The notes under the pieces are model-generated. The model saw only the letters and a program-made list of their open reading frames with translations. It did no database searches and was not told where the DNA came from. A DNA stretch of 64,000 bases from Paludibacter sp. (GTDB lineage Bacteria > Bacteroidota > Bacteroidia > Bacteroidales > Paludibacteraceae), in NCBI GenBank assembly GCA_031292575.1, contig JARLGX010000030.1, forward strand, positions 30,232 through 94,231. The letters are read 5' to 3'. This document shows, piece by piece, positions 42,895 through 52,039 of this stretch. Both the position numbers and the translations under genes were made by a program. Numbering within the stretch: the stretch's first letter is position 1; every line of letters begins with the position of its first letter.

Positions 42895-43542
42895 ATGGAA
42901 CAGACTAAATCATTTGTAATTACAATCAGTCGACAGTTAGGTTGTGGAGGCGCATACATCGGGCAGCAACTTGCCAAAAATCTGAATATTTTCTTTGCCG
43001 ACCGTGAAATCATCAGTAAAGCAGCCAAAGAACTTTCAACGTTGGAAGAAAATCTGGAATCAAGAGAAGAAAAAAAACTCTCATTTTGGCAATCATTCTC
43101 AAAAACCCCCTACCAAGCTCAAGGTGTTTATATGGCTCCCGTCTCCCCTATTCTCGAATTTACAGATAATGAATTGTTTTCAGTCGAATCGGATATTATC
43201 AAACGAATTGCCAGTGAAGGTTCGGCAATAATTATAGGTCGGTGTGGCTTCGATGTGCTACGTAAACATCCGAATCATGTGAGTATTTTTATGTACGCTG
43301 ACAAAGAATTCAGAAACGACCGGATTCAAATGTTGTATAAGGTTTTCAACGATGGTGCTGAAAAAATGATTGAAAAAAGCGATAAAGATAGGGCAGCGTA
43401 TTGCAAAACTTTTACCGGAAAAGAATGGGCGGATGCCAGAAACTACGACATTTCAATCAATATAAGTAAATTGGGTATTGAAAAAACGATTGAATACATT
43501 TTAAATTACCTGAAACTTACTCCAGCTGTCGACATTAAATAA
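42895..43542 (+). CDS. Cytidylate kinase-like family protein
   Basis: 215 residues of the cytidylate kinase-like family (PF13189 type). N-terminal ITISRQLGCGGAYIGQQLAKNL replaces the classical P-loop, FFADREIISKAAKEL follows, then a central helical lid, IIIGRCGFDVLRKHPNHVSIFMYAD (about 112-136) and the C-terminal YDISINISKLGIEKTIEYI. A nucleotide kinase role is presumed, with true substrate unknown. It is unusual here in having a strong Shine-Dalgarno, AGGAGGT at 42882-42888, 6 nt before the ATG. Confidence 0.9.
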   Translation: MEQTKSFVITISRQLGCGGAYIGQQLAKNLNIFFADREIISKAAKELSTLEENLESREEKKLSFWQSFSKTPYQAQGVYMAPVSPILEFTDNELFSVESDIIKRIASEGSAIIIGRCGFDVLRKHPNHVSIFMYADKEFRNDRIQMLYKVFNDGAEKMIEKSDKDRAAYCKTFTGKEWADARNYDISINISKLGIEKTIEYILNYLKLTPAVDIK

Positions 43543-43563
43543 ATACTTAACTTTAATACAAGT

Positions 43564-43624
43564 AAAAAGGAAATTTTAGCTAAAAATTGGGACAACTATC
43601 AACGGCTAAAGTCTCCTTTTTTTA
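43564..43624 (+). terminator. Probable terminator after the kinase-like gene
   Basis: AAAAGGAAATTTTAGC... / GCTAAAGTCTCCTTTT imperfect stem, then T. Confidence 0.55.
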
Positions 43625-43651
43625 TTCGTTTTCTAATTCCCTCTTTCTTTG

Positions 43652-43659
43652 TATCTTTG
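43652..43659 (+). promoter_or_regulatory. -7 promoter element of ettA
   Basis: TATCTTTG. It overlaps the longer open frame that starts at 43649, so the real start must be downstream; ATG 43712 is then natural. Confidence 0.65.
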
Positions 43660-43711
43660 CATTCCGAATTTTCAATTATACGGTTACACATTTACACTAT
43701 TACACAATCAA

Positions 43712-45382
43712 ATGGCCGACGATAAAAAAGTTATTTTCTCGATGGTGGGAGTCAGCAAAGCTTTTTCACCTCAAAAAAAAGTTTTAAATAATATCTATCT
43801 TTCTTTTTTCTACGGGGCAAAGATCGGGATTATTGGGCTCAACGGTTCCGGTAAATCTACTTTGCTTAAAATCATTGCCGGAGTGGAAAAAACATTCGAT
43901 GGCGAAGTGGTTTTCTCACCCGGATATTCTGTTGGTTACCTGGAGCAAGAACCACATTTAGACCCAGCTAAAACTGTAAAAGAAATTGTGCAGGAAGGCG
44001 TACAGGAAGTAGTAGATATGCTTGCCGAATACGAAAAAATCAACGAACAATTTGCCGAACCCGATGCTGACTTTGATAAACTGATTGCACGGCAAGGTGA
44101 GTTACAGGAATTGCTCGATCATGCTGATGCATGGAACCTGGATAATAAATTGGAACGTGCCATGGATGCGCTTCGTTGTCCTGACGAGGATGCATTGGTT
44201 TCGGTGCTTTCGGGAGGTGAACGCCGCCGGGTGGCTTTGTGCCGCTTGTTGCTTCGTCAACCGGATATATTGTTGCTCGATGAACCTACCAACCACCTCG
44301 ATGCCGAATCGGTAGAATGGTTGGAACATTACCTGCAACAATATGCCGGAACGGTTATCGCCATTACCCACGACCGTTACTTTCTCGATAATGTTTCGGG
44401 CTGGATCCTCGAACTCGACCGTGGCGAAGGAATTCCATGGAAAGGAAATTATACTTCGTGGCTCGAACAAAAAACCACACGTATGGCCGGCGAAGAAAAA
44501 CAAGCCAGCAAGCGTCGCAAAACACTGGAGCGTGAGTTGGAATGGGTGCGATTGGCACCTAAAGCGCGACATGCAAAAGGGAAAGCACGTCTCGAAGCGT
44601 ATGATAAATTAATCAACGAAGATCAAAAAGAAAAAGAAGAAAAGCTGGAGATATTTATTCCTAACGGACCACGACTTGGAAACAAAGTGGTGGAAGCCAT
44701 TGGGGTTTCAAAAGCTTTTGGCGATAAATTATTGTTCGAAGACCTCAATTTTATGCTTCCTCCCAACGGCATTGTGGGAATTATCGGACCAAACGGTGCA
44801 GGTAAAACCACACTATTCCGGTTAATGATGGGATTGGAAAAAGCCGACAAAGGAACGTTTGAGGTAGGTGAAACGGTAAAGATTGGTTATGTGGATCAAA
44901 GTCATGCTGATATTGACCCTGAGAAATCAGTTTATCAGGTAATTTCAGGAGGTACGGAATTTATCCGCGTTGGAGGAAAAGAAATTAATGCACGTGCTTA
45001 CCTGTCACGCTTCAATTTTGCCGGTGGTGATCAGGAAAAACTCTGCGGGATATTATCGGGCGGCGAACGAAACCGATTACATTTAGCACTCACGCTGAAG
45101 TCGGAAGCCAACGTGCTCTTGCTCGATGAGCCAACGAATGATATCGATGTAAACACATTAAGGGCATTGGAAGAAGGACTTGAAAGTTTTGCTGGTTGCG
45201 CTGTGGTCATCTCGCACGACCGCTGGTTTCTCGACCGTATTTGTACTCATATCATCGCTTTTGAAAGTGATTCACAGATATTTGTATTTGAAGGATCATA
45301 TTCGGAATACGAGGAAAATAAGAAAATGCGACTTGGAGATGACGGACCAAAACGAATAAGATTCAAAAAACTAATTGTTTGA
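43712..45382 (+). CDS. ettA: Energy-dependent translational throttle protein EttA (ABC-F)
   Basis: 556 residues from ATG 43712 (MADDKKVIFSMVGVSKAF), the usual EttA length. Two ABC domains: Walker A GLNGSGKST (first) and GPNGAGKTT (second), signatures LSGGERRRVALCRLL and LSGGERNRLHLAL, and Walker B LLLDEPTNHLDAESVEWLE and LLLDEPTNDIDVNTLRALE. An arm subdomain (about 95-140) inserts in ABC1, and the P-site tRNA-interaction linker (about 245-310, rich in Lys/Arg/Glu) is between domains. EttA binds the ribosomal E site and gates the first elongation steps by ATP/ADP ratio. No membrane partner, as expected for ABC-F. Confidence 0.95.
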   Translation: MADDKKVIFSMVGVSKAFSPQKKVLNNIYLSFFYGAKIGIIGLNGSGKSTLLKIIAGVEKTFDGEVVFSPGYSVGYLEQEPHLDPAKTVKEIVQEGVQEVVDMLAEYEKINEQFAEPDADFDKLIARQGELQELLDHADAWNLDNKLERAMDALRCPDEDALVSVLSGGERRRVALCRLLLRQPDILLLDEPTNHLDAESVEWLEHYLQQYAGTVIAITHDRYFLDNVSGWILELDRGEGIPWKGNYTSWLEQKTTRMAGEEKQASKRRKTLERELEWVRLAPKARHAKGKARLEAYDKLINEDQKEKEEKLEIFIPNGPRLGNKVVEAIGVSKAFGDKLLFEDLNFMLPPNGIVGIIGPNGAGKTTLFRLMMGLEKADKGTFEVGETVKIGYVDQSHADIDPEKSVYQVISGGTEFIRVGGKEINARAYLSRFNFAGGDQEKLCGILSGGERNRLHLALTLKSEANVLLLDEPTNDIDVNTLRALEEGLESFAGCAVVISHDRWFLDRICTHIIAFESDSQIFVFEGSYSEYEENKKMRLGDDGPKRIRFKKLIV

Positions 45383-45480
45383 CACCAAAATCAAAACGCC
45401 CCGCTGTTAAACGTGCGAGCAGATTTTAGAAGGTACCGAAATAAATTAATCTATAATTTTCCAGATACTATTTTAAAACA

Positions 45481-45514
45481 AAGAACCTTTGAATAAATTC
45501 AAGGGTTCTTTTGC
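45481..45514 (+). terminator. Terminator of ettA; remainder of the gap
   Basis: AAGAACCTTTGAA (45481-45493) / TTCAAGGGTTCTT (45498-45510) followed by TT. The rest of the 45383-45803 gap is AT-rich, with no gene and no clear promoter. Confidence 0.85.
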
Positions 45515-45803
45515 ATCTATTCCATAAGTTATATAATAATGCAAACTCCAATAAAAACACAAAAAGAAATAAATTTGATCAGACATAAAATTCAATCATA
45601 GTTCGAAAATAATGCATCAAAATGGAAGTACTGGGTTTAGAATATAATTTTCTGATAACATGCATATTACAAAACTGTAAAAAGCGTTTTAATATTTTTG
45701 TGAAAATTTTTTTCCAAATTATTTTGTAAATTAAAAAGAATACTGTATGTTTATTGCACTTTTAGAAACGGTATATTTATAAACAATTCTAATAATTAAT
45801 ATC

Positions 45804-46058
45804 ATGACAAAAACGATAACATTCAACGAGCTAAGAAGAGTAAAAGATGCACTTCCAAGCGGTAGTATGACCAAGATCGCGGCAGAACTTGGTCTGGAAA
45901 AAGAAACTGTACGTAATTATTTTGGTGGACATGACTACAAAGATGGTAAAAGCTGTGGAGTTCATATAGAACCAGGGCCAGATGGTGGATTAGTTATGTT
46001 AGATGATACAAAAATTTTAGACATTGCTGTTCGGATATTAGAAGAAATAAAAGCATAA
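45804..46058 (+). CDS. Small HTH DNA-binding protein
   Basis: 84 residues. LPSGSMTKIAAELGLEKETVRNYFGG (about 17-42) is a helix-turn-helix, and the C-terminal half HIEPGPDGGLVMLDDTKILDIAVRILEEIKA is a conserved beta hairpin plus helix that I have seen in short Bacteroidales DNA-binding proteins. It is probably a transcription or nucleoid factor. Monocistronic with a strong terminator. The exact family is not named. Confidence 0.8.
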   Translation: MTKTITFNELRRVKDALPSGSMTKIAAELGLEKETVRNYFGGHDYKDGKSCGVHIEPGPDGGLVMLDDTKILDIAVRILEEIKA

Positions 46059-46078
46059 ACAAATGATTTAATTGTTGA

Positions 46079-46116
46079 GAAAGCAGTGATATATTATCTC
46101 ACTGCTTTCTTTTTTA
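46079..46116 (+). terminator. Terminator of the HTH gene
   Basis: AGAAAGCAGTGA (46079-46090) / TCACTGCTTTCT (46099-46110) and six T. Confidence 0.92.
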
Positions 46117-46175
46117 TATATTTATTTTCAGACACTTGAATTATATTCTTATTTTGAAACAGAACTATTTATAAA

Positions 46176-47507
46176 ATGAACTTACCTGAAGACTTCGTAA
46201 ATCGTACAACTCGCTTACTGGGAAAAGAATATCTACTTCTTGAGCAAGCCCTTCAGGAAAAAGCACCAACAAGTATCCGAGTAAATGATAAAATGAGCTA
46301 CCAGCCATCCGATGAACATGTAAATTGGTGTGAATCGGGATATTATCTAAAAGAAAGGCCGCTTTTTACCGCCGATCCGCTTTTTCATGCCGGAGTTTAT
46401 TATGTACAAGAAGCCAGCTCAATGTTTTTATATCAGGTAATTAAACAACATTTTCCATTTGCAAAGACCGTGCTTGATTTGTGTGCTGCTCCAGGTGGAA
46501 AATCTACTCTAATATCGCAAACTTTACCTCAAAGCAGTTTGTTGGTAAGTAATGAAATTGTACGTTCCCGGGCTTATATTTTAGCTGAGAATTTAATTAA
46601 ATGGGGAAATCCAAATATCTTTGTTTCGAATAATGAACCGAAGGATTTTGAATCATTATGCGGTTTTTTTAATGCCATTGTTATAGATGCACCCTGTTCC
46701 GGTGAAGGAATGTTTCGAAAAGATCCTAATGCAATTCAGGAATGGTCGGAATACAACGTGACACTTTGTGCTGCCCGTCAACGAGAGATTGTTCGTTCGG
46801 TTTGGGATTCATTAGCAACTGACGGAGTGTTAGTTTACAGCACTTGTACTTTTAATCGGGAGGAAAACGAAGACAATGTACAATGGATTTGTGAAGAACT
46901 TGGAGCAGAACTGCTAACAATGAATTTAAATGGAAATAATGATATAACTGTTAGCGACTTTGGTTATAGGTTTTACCCACACAAAACCCGTGGTGAAGGT
47001 TTTTTTATTTCCGTTTTGCGTAAAACATCGTATCAAAACCGAGTTCAAAGAAACAAGAATGATATCAAAAAAGCTATAAAATTTACATCTAAAAACGATA
47101 TATCTATGTTATCTTTGCATGATTCAGATCGTTGGTCCATTATACTTGAAAATAATCAATTTAATGCCTATGATTCCGATAGATTTTCTGATTTTGCATT
47201 ATTAAATAAAAAATTAAAATGCATGCATTCAGGCATATTATTGGGTGAGTTGAAAGGGTTGGATTTTATACCATCTGCAACTGTAGCTTTATCAAAAAAA
47301 ATTGATAAAAAATCGGTTGAAATTGCAGACGTAGATTACAAAACTGCAATTTCTTTTTTAAAAAAGGAAGCTATTTATTTTCCGGATTTAAAGCGCGGAT
47401 ACATATTGATAAGTTACAACGGTCAGCCATTAGGTTGGGTTAAGAATTTGGGAAACAGATGTAACAATTTGTATCCACAAGAATGGCGAATCAGAATGAA
47501 ATTATAA
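46176..47507 (+). CDS. RsmF-like 16S rRNA m5C methyltransferase (RsmB/NOP family)
   Basis: 443 residues. SAM-binding motif I LDLCAAPGGKSTL (about 104-116); catalytic cysteines in IDAPCSGEGMFRKDP (about 168-182) and YSTCTFNREENEDN (about 226-240). The C-terminal 150 residues (about 290-443) form the RsmF-type extension with a PUA-like end (KRGYILISYNGQPLGWVKNLGNRCNNLYPQEWRIR). Family members make m5C in rRNA. Likely methylates 16S rRNA, but the exact site is inference. The next gene starts close behind (46 bp to its favoured ATG). Confidence 0.92.
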   Translation: MNLPEDFVNRTTRLLGKEYLLLEQALQEKAPTSIRVNDKMSYQPSDEHVNWCESGYYLKERPLFTADPLFHAGVYYVQEASSMFLYQVIKQHFPFAKTVLDLCAAPGGKSTLISQTLPQSSLLVSNEIVRSRAYILAENLIKWGNPNIFVSNNEPKDFESLCGFFNAIVIDAPCSGEGMFRKDPNAIQEWSEYNVTLCAARQREIVRSVWDSLATDGVLVYSTCTFNREENEDNVQWICEELGAELLTMNLNGNNDITVSDFGYRFYPHKTRGEGFFISVLRKTSYQNRVQRNKNDIKKAIKFTSKNDISMLSLHDSDRWSIILENNQFNAYDSDRFSDFALLNKKLKCMHSGILLGELKGLDFIPSATVALSKKIDKKSVEIADVDYKTAISFLKKEAIYFPDLKRGYILISYNGQPLGWVKNLGNRCNNLYPQEWRIRMKL

Positions 47508-47552
47508 TTGAATGATTTGGTAATAGTTCAAATTATAAACTTTGAAAATAAA

Positions 47553-48299
47553 ATGAATATACTTTTTCTTGGAACCGGAACCTCAACAGGAGTACCCCAA
47601 ATTGGCTGTCGATGTAAAACATGCACCTCGATTGACAGTAAGGATAAACGATTGCGTGCATCGGTTTTAATAGCGAAAGGAGAAACTCAAATTCTAATTG
47701 ATTGTGGCCCTGATTTACGTCAACAGCTTCTAACAAATCGTGTTAATCATTTGTCTGCCATCTTATTAACACATGAACATTACGACCATGTTGGAGGGTT
47801 AGATGATGTTCGACCACTTGGAGAAGCACAATTATATGCTGAAAAAAAAGTTTTAAAAATCATACAACGAAATATGCCGTATTGTTTTGGAGATAACAAA
47901 TATCCCGGAGTACCTTCGATTCATCTACATGAGATTAATGAAAATGCTTTTATAATAGACGAACTGAACATTCAACCAATAAGAATTATGCACGCTGAAT
48001 TGCCAATTTTAGGATTTAGAGTTGAAAATGTTGCCTATTTAACCGATGTAAAAACTATTGAGAAAAAATCTTTAGATCAACTTAAGAATTTGGATATTTT
48101 AATTATAAATGCACTTCGTCCGAATAAACATATTTCACATTTATCGTTGACCGAAGCAATAGATATGGCCACGAAAATTGGAGCTCGCAAAACATATTTT
48201 ACTCATATGAGTCACGATATGGGATTGCACAGGGATGTAAACCAAATTTTACCTGAAAACTTTCAGCTGGCTTATGATGGATTAAAATTAAGTATATAG
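47553..48299 (+). CDS. MBL-fold metallohydrolase (PhnP-like)
   Basis: 248 residues from ATG 47553 (MNILFLGTGTSTGVPQIGCRCKTC). The frame is open to 47508 but the family begins here. Metal site THEHYDHVGGLDDVRPL (HxHxDH, about 74-90), a Cys-rich CRCKTC near residue 20 that in PhnP-like enzymes binds an extra zinc, LTDVKTI and a late H in FTHMSHDMG. It probably hydrolyses a cyclic or phosphodiester nucleotide, as PhnP does; no phosphonate genes are nearby. Confidence 0.9.
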   Translation: MNILFLGTGTSTGVPQIGCRCKTCTSIDSKDKRLRASVLIAKGETQILIDCGPDLRQQLLTNRVNHLSAILLTHEHYDHVGGLDDVRPLGEAQLYAEKKVLKIIQRNMPYCFGDNKYPGVPSIHLHEINENAFIIDELNIQPIRIMHAELPILGFRVENVAYLTDVKTIEKKSLDQLKNLDILIINALRPNKHISHLSLTEAIDMATKIGARKTYFTHMSHDMGLHRDVNQILPENFQLAYDGLKLSI

Positions 48300-48330
48300 T
48301 ATCTTATTTTTCGAGTTAAATTAACAAACA

Positions 48331-49380
48331 ATGAAATCACTGAAACCTAAATTTATTTTTTTAGCAACATTATCTATTTGCTTGTCGTCTTGCTCTACCA
48401 GCTTGTTATACACTTCGCTCGATGTGCTACGCCCTGCTAAAGTAGCTTTTGCAAATGATGCTAACGATTTATTAATTGTAAATAACACTGTAAATCAACC
48501 ATCTGATTACGGACATAAAACTGAGATATTATATTCTAAACCAAAAAATATTAACATACAAACAGATAGTTTACCTATTTTTTGTGTGGGAGCATTAACC
48601 GAAGATTTAGAAGGAAAAGGTTTCTTTAGTTCGGTTCGATTAATTCCAAATTCATTAAACGATGGATCTGACTTTTTCAAACCAGGAGAATTGACTGATG
48701 ACAATGTAAAAAAATTATGTTTAGCAAATCATTCTAATGTTATTCTTTCATTAGACCGAATAGTAGAAAATGATGATTTAATTGAAGATTTTATGGTAGA
48801 ATCAAACACGTTTTTGGCCTCTATTGAAGCACGATTTGAGACATACTGGAGTATACATTACCTCAATAATCCGGAAGTTACAACAATGCAATACAAGGAC
48901 ACTTTATACTGGCAATCAGAATCATACGAGCGAGCTAAAGCTCAAAGTGATTTACCAAAAAGGACAGACGCATTGATAGATGGAGCATTGAATATAGGTC
49001 ATATATGTGTTAATCGGTTTGTACCATACTGGGATAAAGTTGACCGGTATTTTTTTAATCCAAACAACAAACTCATGAAGCAGGGAATGGATTCTGTTTA
49101 TGTAAAAAACTGGAAATCAGCAATTAATTCTTGGGATAGCGTTTACGTCAAAAGCCATAATGTTAGAATTCAAGCAGAAGCAGCAAATAATATTGCTATT
49201 GGGTGGGAAATAACAGGAAATATTGACAAAGCATTAGATTACGCCACAAAATCATATAATTCCTTTGGAAAATTAACCATTGTTGATTATGAATCCTATT
49301 TTCGTTTATCGGAATACATTAAGGAATTGACTGAACGAAAAAAAGAAATTGATATTTTAAGAAAACAGCTTGGAGAATAA
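48331..49380 (+). CDS. DUF6340 family lipoprotein
   Basis: 349 residues with a lipobox, LSICLSSC (lipidation at about Cys21). N-terminal STSLLYTSLDVLRPAKVAFA is the family signature of DUF6340, which is Bacteroidota-restricted. The C-terminal third (about 245-345) has two or three TPR-like helical hairpins (WKSAINSWDSVYVKSHNVRIQAEAANNIAIGWEITGNIDKALDYATKSY). An outer-membrane or periplasmic facing lipoprotein of unknown role. Confidence 0.85.
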   Translation: MKSLKPKFIFLATLSICLSSCSTSLLYTSLDVLRPAKVAFANDANDLLIVNNTVNQPSDYGHKTEILYSKPKNINIQTDSLPIFCVGALTEDLEGKGFFSSVRLIPNSLNDGSDFFKPGELTDDNVKKLCLANHSNVILSLDRIVENDDLIEDFMVESNTFLASIEARFETYWSIHYLNNPEVTTMQYKDTLYWQSESYERAKAQSDLPKRTDALIDGALNIGHICVNRFVPYWDKVDRYFFNPNNKLMKQGMDSVYVKNWKSAINSWDSVYVKSHNVRIQAEAANNIAIGWEITGNIDKALDYATKSYNSFGKLTIVDYESYFRLSEYIKELTERKKEIDILRKQLGE

Positions 49381-49462
49381 GCCTCAGGACATTTTACACC
49401 TATTCAAGTTTGATAAAAAACCAATTTCCAATTTTAAATATTCAATCTAAAAAACAGAGATT

Positions 49463-50980
49463 ATGCTAAAACAAACAGATGAAATCACGTTACAAAAACG
49501 AGGTATTTCAACCGAAAAAATAGAAGAGCAACTCAAATCATTTAAAACCGGATTCCCTTATTTAAAAATTAAAAGCGCTGCTGAACCCCAAAAAGGAATA
49601 ATACAGATTAAAGAAGATGAACTGTCGACAATTCTAAGTTATTGGGAAGAGTATCTACAGTCCGAAGCTACAATTATTAAATTTGTGCCTGCGTCTGGTG
49701 CTGCCAGTCGGATGTTTAAAGATTTATTCGAATTTTTGGAAAGCGACCGAAACGAGCCTGTCAATGCCTTTGAAAATAAATTTTTTACCGAAATTGAAAA
49801 ATTTGCATTCTACAACGAGCTGAATGAGGTTTGTAAAAAAAACAACCAACTCTCAATAATGGAATTAATTGCTGTCAAACAGTACAGACCGATTGTAGCA
49901 AATTTACTATTGGAAACCGGTTTAAATTATGGCGCATTGCCAAAGGGATTGCTAAGGTTTCACTCCTATCCTGCTGAAAAACGTACACCTATGCAGGAAC
50001 ATTTGGTTGAAGGTGCTTTATATGCTTCAAATAAATCGAACAAAGTCAATATACATTTCACGGTATCCAAGGAACATCGTTTATTGTTCGAAAAGCATTT
50101 AAATGAATCGTTAGAGATTTTCGAAAAAAAACTTGGCGTAACTTATAATGTCAGCTTTTCTGAACAAAAGCCATCCACCGATACCATTGCTGCCGATGAA
50201 AATAATGAGCCTTTTCGCGACAAGGGAGAATTGGTTTTCCGTCCGGGCGGTCATGGAGCACTAATCGAGAATTTAAATGATTTGAACGGAGATGTTATAT
50301 TCATAAAAAACATTGACAATGTGGTACCCGATTCCATAAAAGATACAACCATTACTTTTAAAAAAGCAATTGCAGGAATTCTTGTGAACTTGCAAAAACA
50401 AAGTTTTGATTATCTACGTGAATTGGAATATGAAAATATATCTGCCGCAGAGCTTTTAGTTATCGCTCAGTTTTGCGAGATAAAATTAAACAACCATTAT
50501 GATGGATTGGAAAAGCTTTCTCATGAAGAGCTCCGAAACTACCTCTACAACAAATTAAATAGACCAATGCGAGTGTGTGGTATGGTAAAAAACCTGGGAG
50601 AACCAGGAGGCGGACCATTTCTTACTGTCAATTCAGATAAAACTGTATCGCCTCAAATTCTTGAAAGTTCTCAAATTAACCTTAACAATCCAACTGACAA
50701 AGAAATAATGGATCATTCCACTCATTTCAATCCGGTTGATTTGGTTTGTGCGGTAAAGAATTATAAAGGTGAGAAATTCGATTTAGTAAAGTATGTAGAC
50801 AAAAACACCGGATTTATTTCTTTAAAATCGAAAAATGGAAAAGAATTAAAGGCATTGGAACTTCCGGGGCTTTGGAATGGTGCCATGAGCGATTGGAATA
50901 CGATTTTTGTAGAAGTTCCAATTGAAACATTTAATCCTGTAAAAACAGTGAATGATTTACTCAGACCGCAACACCAGTAA
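49463..50980 (+). CDS. DUF4301 family protein
   Basis: 505 residues, cytoplasmic, matching the Bacteroidota DUF4301 family: FVPASGAASRMFKDLFEFLE (about 74-93, resembling the G-x-G-T-R loop of nucleotidyltransferases), RFHSYPAEKRTPMQEHLVEGALYA, then FRPGGHGALIENLNDLNGDVIFIKNIDNVVPD and CGMVKNLGEPGGGPF. The pattern suggests a distant relative of UDP-sugar pyrophosphorylase-type nucleotidyltransferases, but no activity is established. Monocistronic. Confidence 0.88.
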   Translation: MLKQTDEITLQKRGISTEKIEEQLKSFKTGFPYLKIKSAAEPQKGIIQIKEDELSTILSYWEEYLQSEATIIKFVPASGAASRMFKDLFEFLESDRNEPVNAFENKFFTEIEKFAFYNELNEVCKKNNQLSIMELIAVKQYRPIVANLLLETGLNYGALPKGLLRFHSYPAEKRTPMQEHLVEGALYASNKSNKVNIHFTVSKEHRLLFEKHLNESLEIFEKKLGVTYNVSFSEQKPSTDTIAADENNEPFRDKGELVFRPGGHGALIENLNDLNGDVIFIKNIDNVVPDSIKDTTITFKKAIAGILVNLQKQSFDYLRELEYENISAAELLVIAQFCEIKLNNHYDGLEKLSHEELRNYLYNKLNRPMRVCGMVKNLGEPGGGPFLTVNSDKTVSPQILESSQINLNNPTDKEIMDHSTHFNPVDLVCAVKNYKGEKFDLVKYVDKNTGFISLKSKNGKELKALELPGLWNGAMSDWNTIFVEVPIETFNPVKTVNDLLRPQHQ

Positions 50981-50987
50981 CAAATTA

Positions 50988-51022
50988 AAAAAATGCTTCA
51001 TTTAAACAATGAAGCATTTTTT
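50988..51022. terminator. Bidirectional terminator between DUF4301 and the PPIase
   Basis: AAAAAATGCTTCATT (50988-51002) / AATGAAGCATTTTTT (51008-51022), perfect. Confidence 0.93.
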
Positions 51023-51043
51023 AAGAAGTCAAATATCAATCTA

Positions 51044-51862
51044 TTATTCCACTTCTGCCTTTATCACTTTCACATCCATAATCGGACGATCATTTGTATC
51101 CGTTTTGGTTTTTGAAATTTTATCTACCACATCCATACCTTCAACTACTTCTCCGAAAACAGTATATTCACCATCTAAATGAGGTGTTCCACCAATCGTT
51201 TTATAATCAGTGCGTTGCTGTGGCGTAAGTTTATAGGAGAGATTATTTTTCATTTCTTTTTGAACTTCCGCTAAAATAGAATCTCTCAAGGCATCAAGCC
51301 TCGGTTGGTTATGTTCTAACCGGTAACGTTTAACCTCATCTTGTTTGGCACTTACAATTTTCTGAAATAATTTACCTTCCAGTTTTTGTGCATTTATTCT
51401 TTCAATGCTATCCAACTGAAAGTCAGTAAATGTTTTGCCTTCGACAATATAAAACTGGCAACCCGATGATGCTTTAAGTGGATTAGTTTGATCTCCCTGA
51501 CGGGCTGCAGCCAATGCTCCACGTTTGTGATAATAACGGGGATAAATAAATTCCGCAGGAATAGTATATCCAACATCTCCCGAGCCCAAAAAAGCTCCGG
51601 GTTGGGCATTTTTTGAATTCGGATCACCGGCCTGAATCATAAAATCAGCAATAACCCGATGAAATAATAATCCATTATAAAAACCAGTGTTCACTAACTT
51701 AAGAAAGTTAGTGTAATGTTTTACTGTTTCGGGGTATAGTTTCACTTTAATATTTCCATAAGTTGTCTCTAAACAAACAATTGTGCCGGACTCTTTCTTG
51801 CCTGCACAAGATTCCGACATAAAAAATATTGTAATAAAAATTATAAATAAATTTCTTTTCAT
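51044..51862 (-). CDS. Cyclophilin-type peptidylprolyl isomerase, secreted lipoprotein
   Basis: 272 residues. The signal sequence ends in SESC (lipobox-like, Cys19). The cyclophilin domain (about 27-270) has VCLETTYGNIKVKLYPE, FLKLVNTGFYNGLLFHRVIADFMIQAGDP with the catalytic Arg, and SSGCQFYIVEG. An insertion of about 75 residues (about 150-225, helical and Lys/Arg/Glu-rich, containing the SIERINAQKLEGKLFQKIVSAK stretch) interrupts the fold before the C-terminal GTPHLDGEYTVFGEVVEGMDVVDKIS strand. It catalyses Xaa-Pro isomerisation on envelope proteins. Confidence 0.93.
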   Translation of the reverse strand: MKRNLFIIFITIFFMSESCAGKKESGTIVCLETTYGNIKVKLYPETVKHYTNFLKLVNTGFYNGLLFHRVIADFMIQAGDPNSKNAQPGAFLGSGDVGYTIPAEFIYPRYYHKRGALAAARQGDQTNPLKASSGCQFYIVEGKTFTDFQLDSIERINAQKLEGKLFQKIVSAKQDEVKRYRLEHNQPRLDALRDSILAEVQKEMKNNLSYKLTPQQRTDYKTIGGTPHLDGEYTVFGEVVEGMDVVDKISKTKTDTNDRPIMDVKVIKAEVE

Positions 51863-51912
51863 TTTACTTAAAAATTAAATAACCATTGAAAGTTAATCTG
51901 ACTAAATCTGTA

Positions 51913-51920
51913 CAAAAGTA
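51913..51920 (-). promoter_or_regulatory. -7 promoter element of the PPIase gene
   Basis: Plus-strand CAAAAGTA reads TACTTTTG on the minus strand, 51 bp before the start. Confidence 0.55.
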
Positions 51921-51969
51921 TGGAAAATTCATCTTTATTTTAAAAATTTTAGATTGAAATTTCTAAAAC

Positions 51970-52002
51970 TTGCCCTCTGTTAATTATTTTTTTATATATT
52001 TG
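51970..52002 (+). promoter_or_regulatory. Promoter of the BASS transporter gene
   Basis: TTG at 51970-51972 and -7 TATATTTG at 51995-52002 (spacing 22, at the long end). Confidence 0.6.
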
Positions 52003-52039
52003 TCGATGAAAAACTGGAAATGCTATATTATAACAAATT

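Noticed and set aside
43649..43711. Upstream start for ettA adding 21 residues
   Set aside because: The added stretch overlaps a TATCTTTG promoter box, and EttA proteins begin at the MADDKK-type ATG at 43712.
44102..44572. 156-codon minus-strand frame inside ettA
   Set aside because: An antisense shadow of the conserved ABC-F gene, with no start signals.
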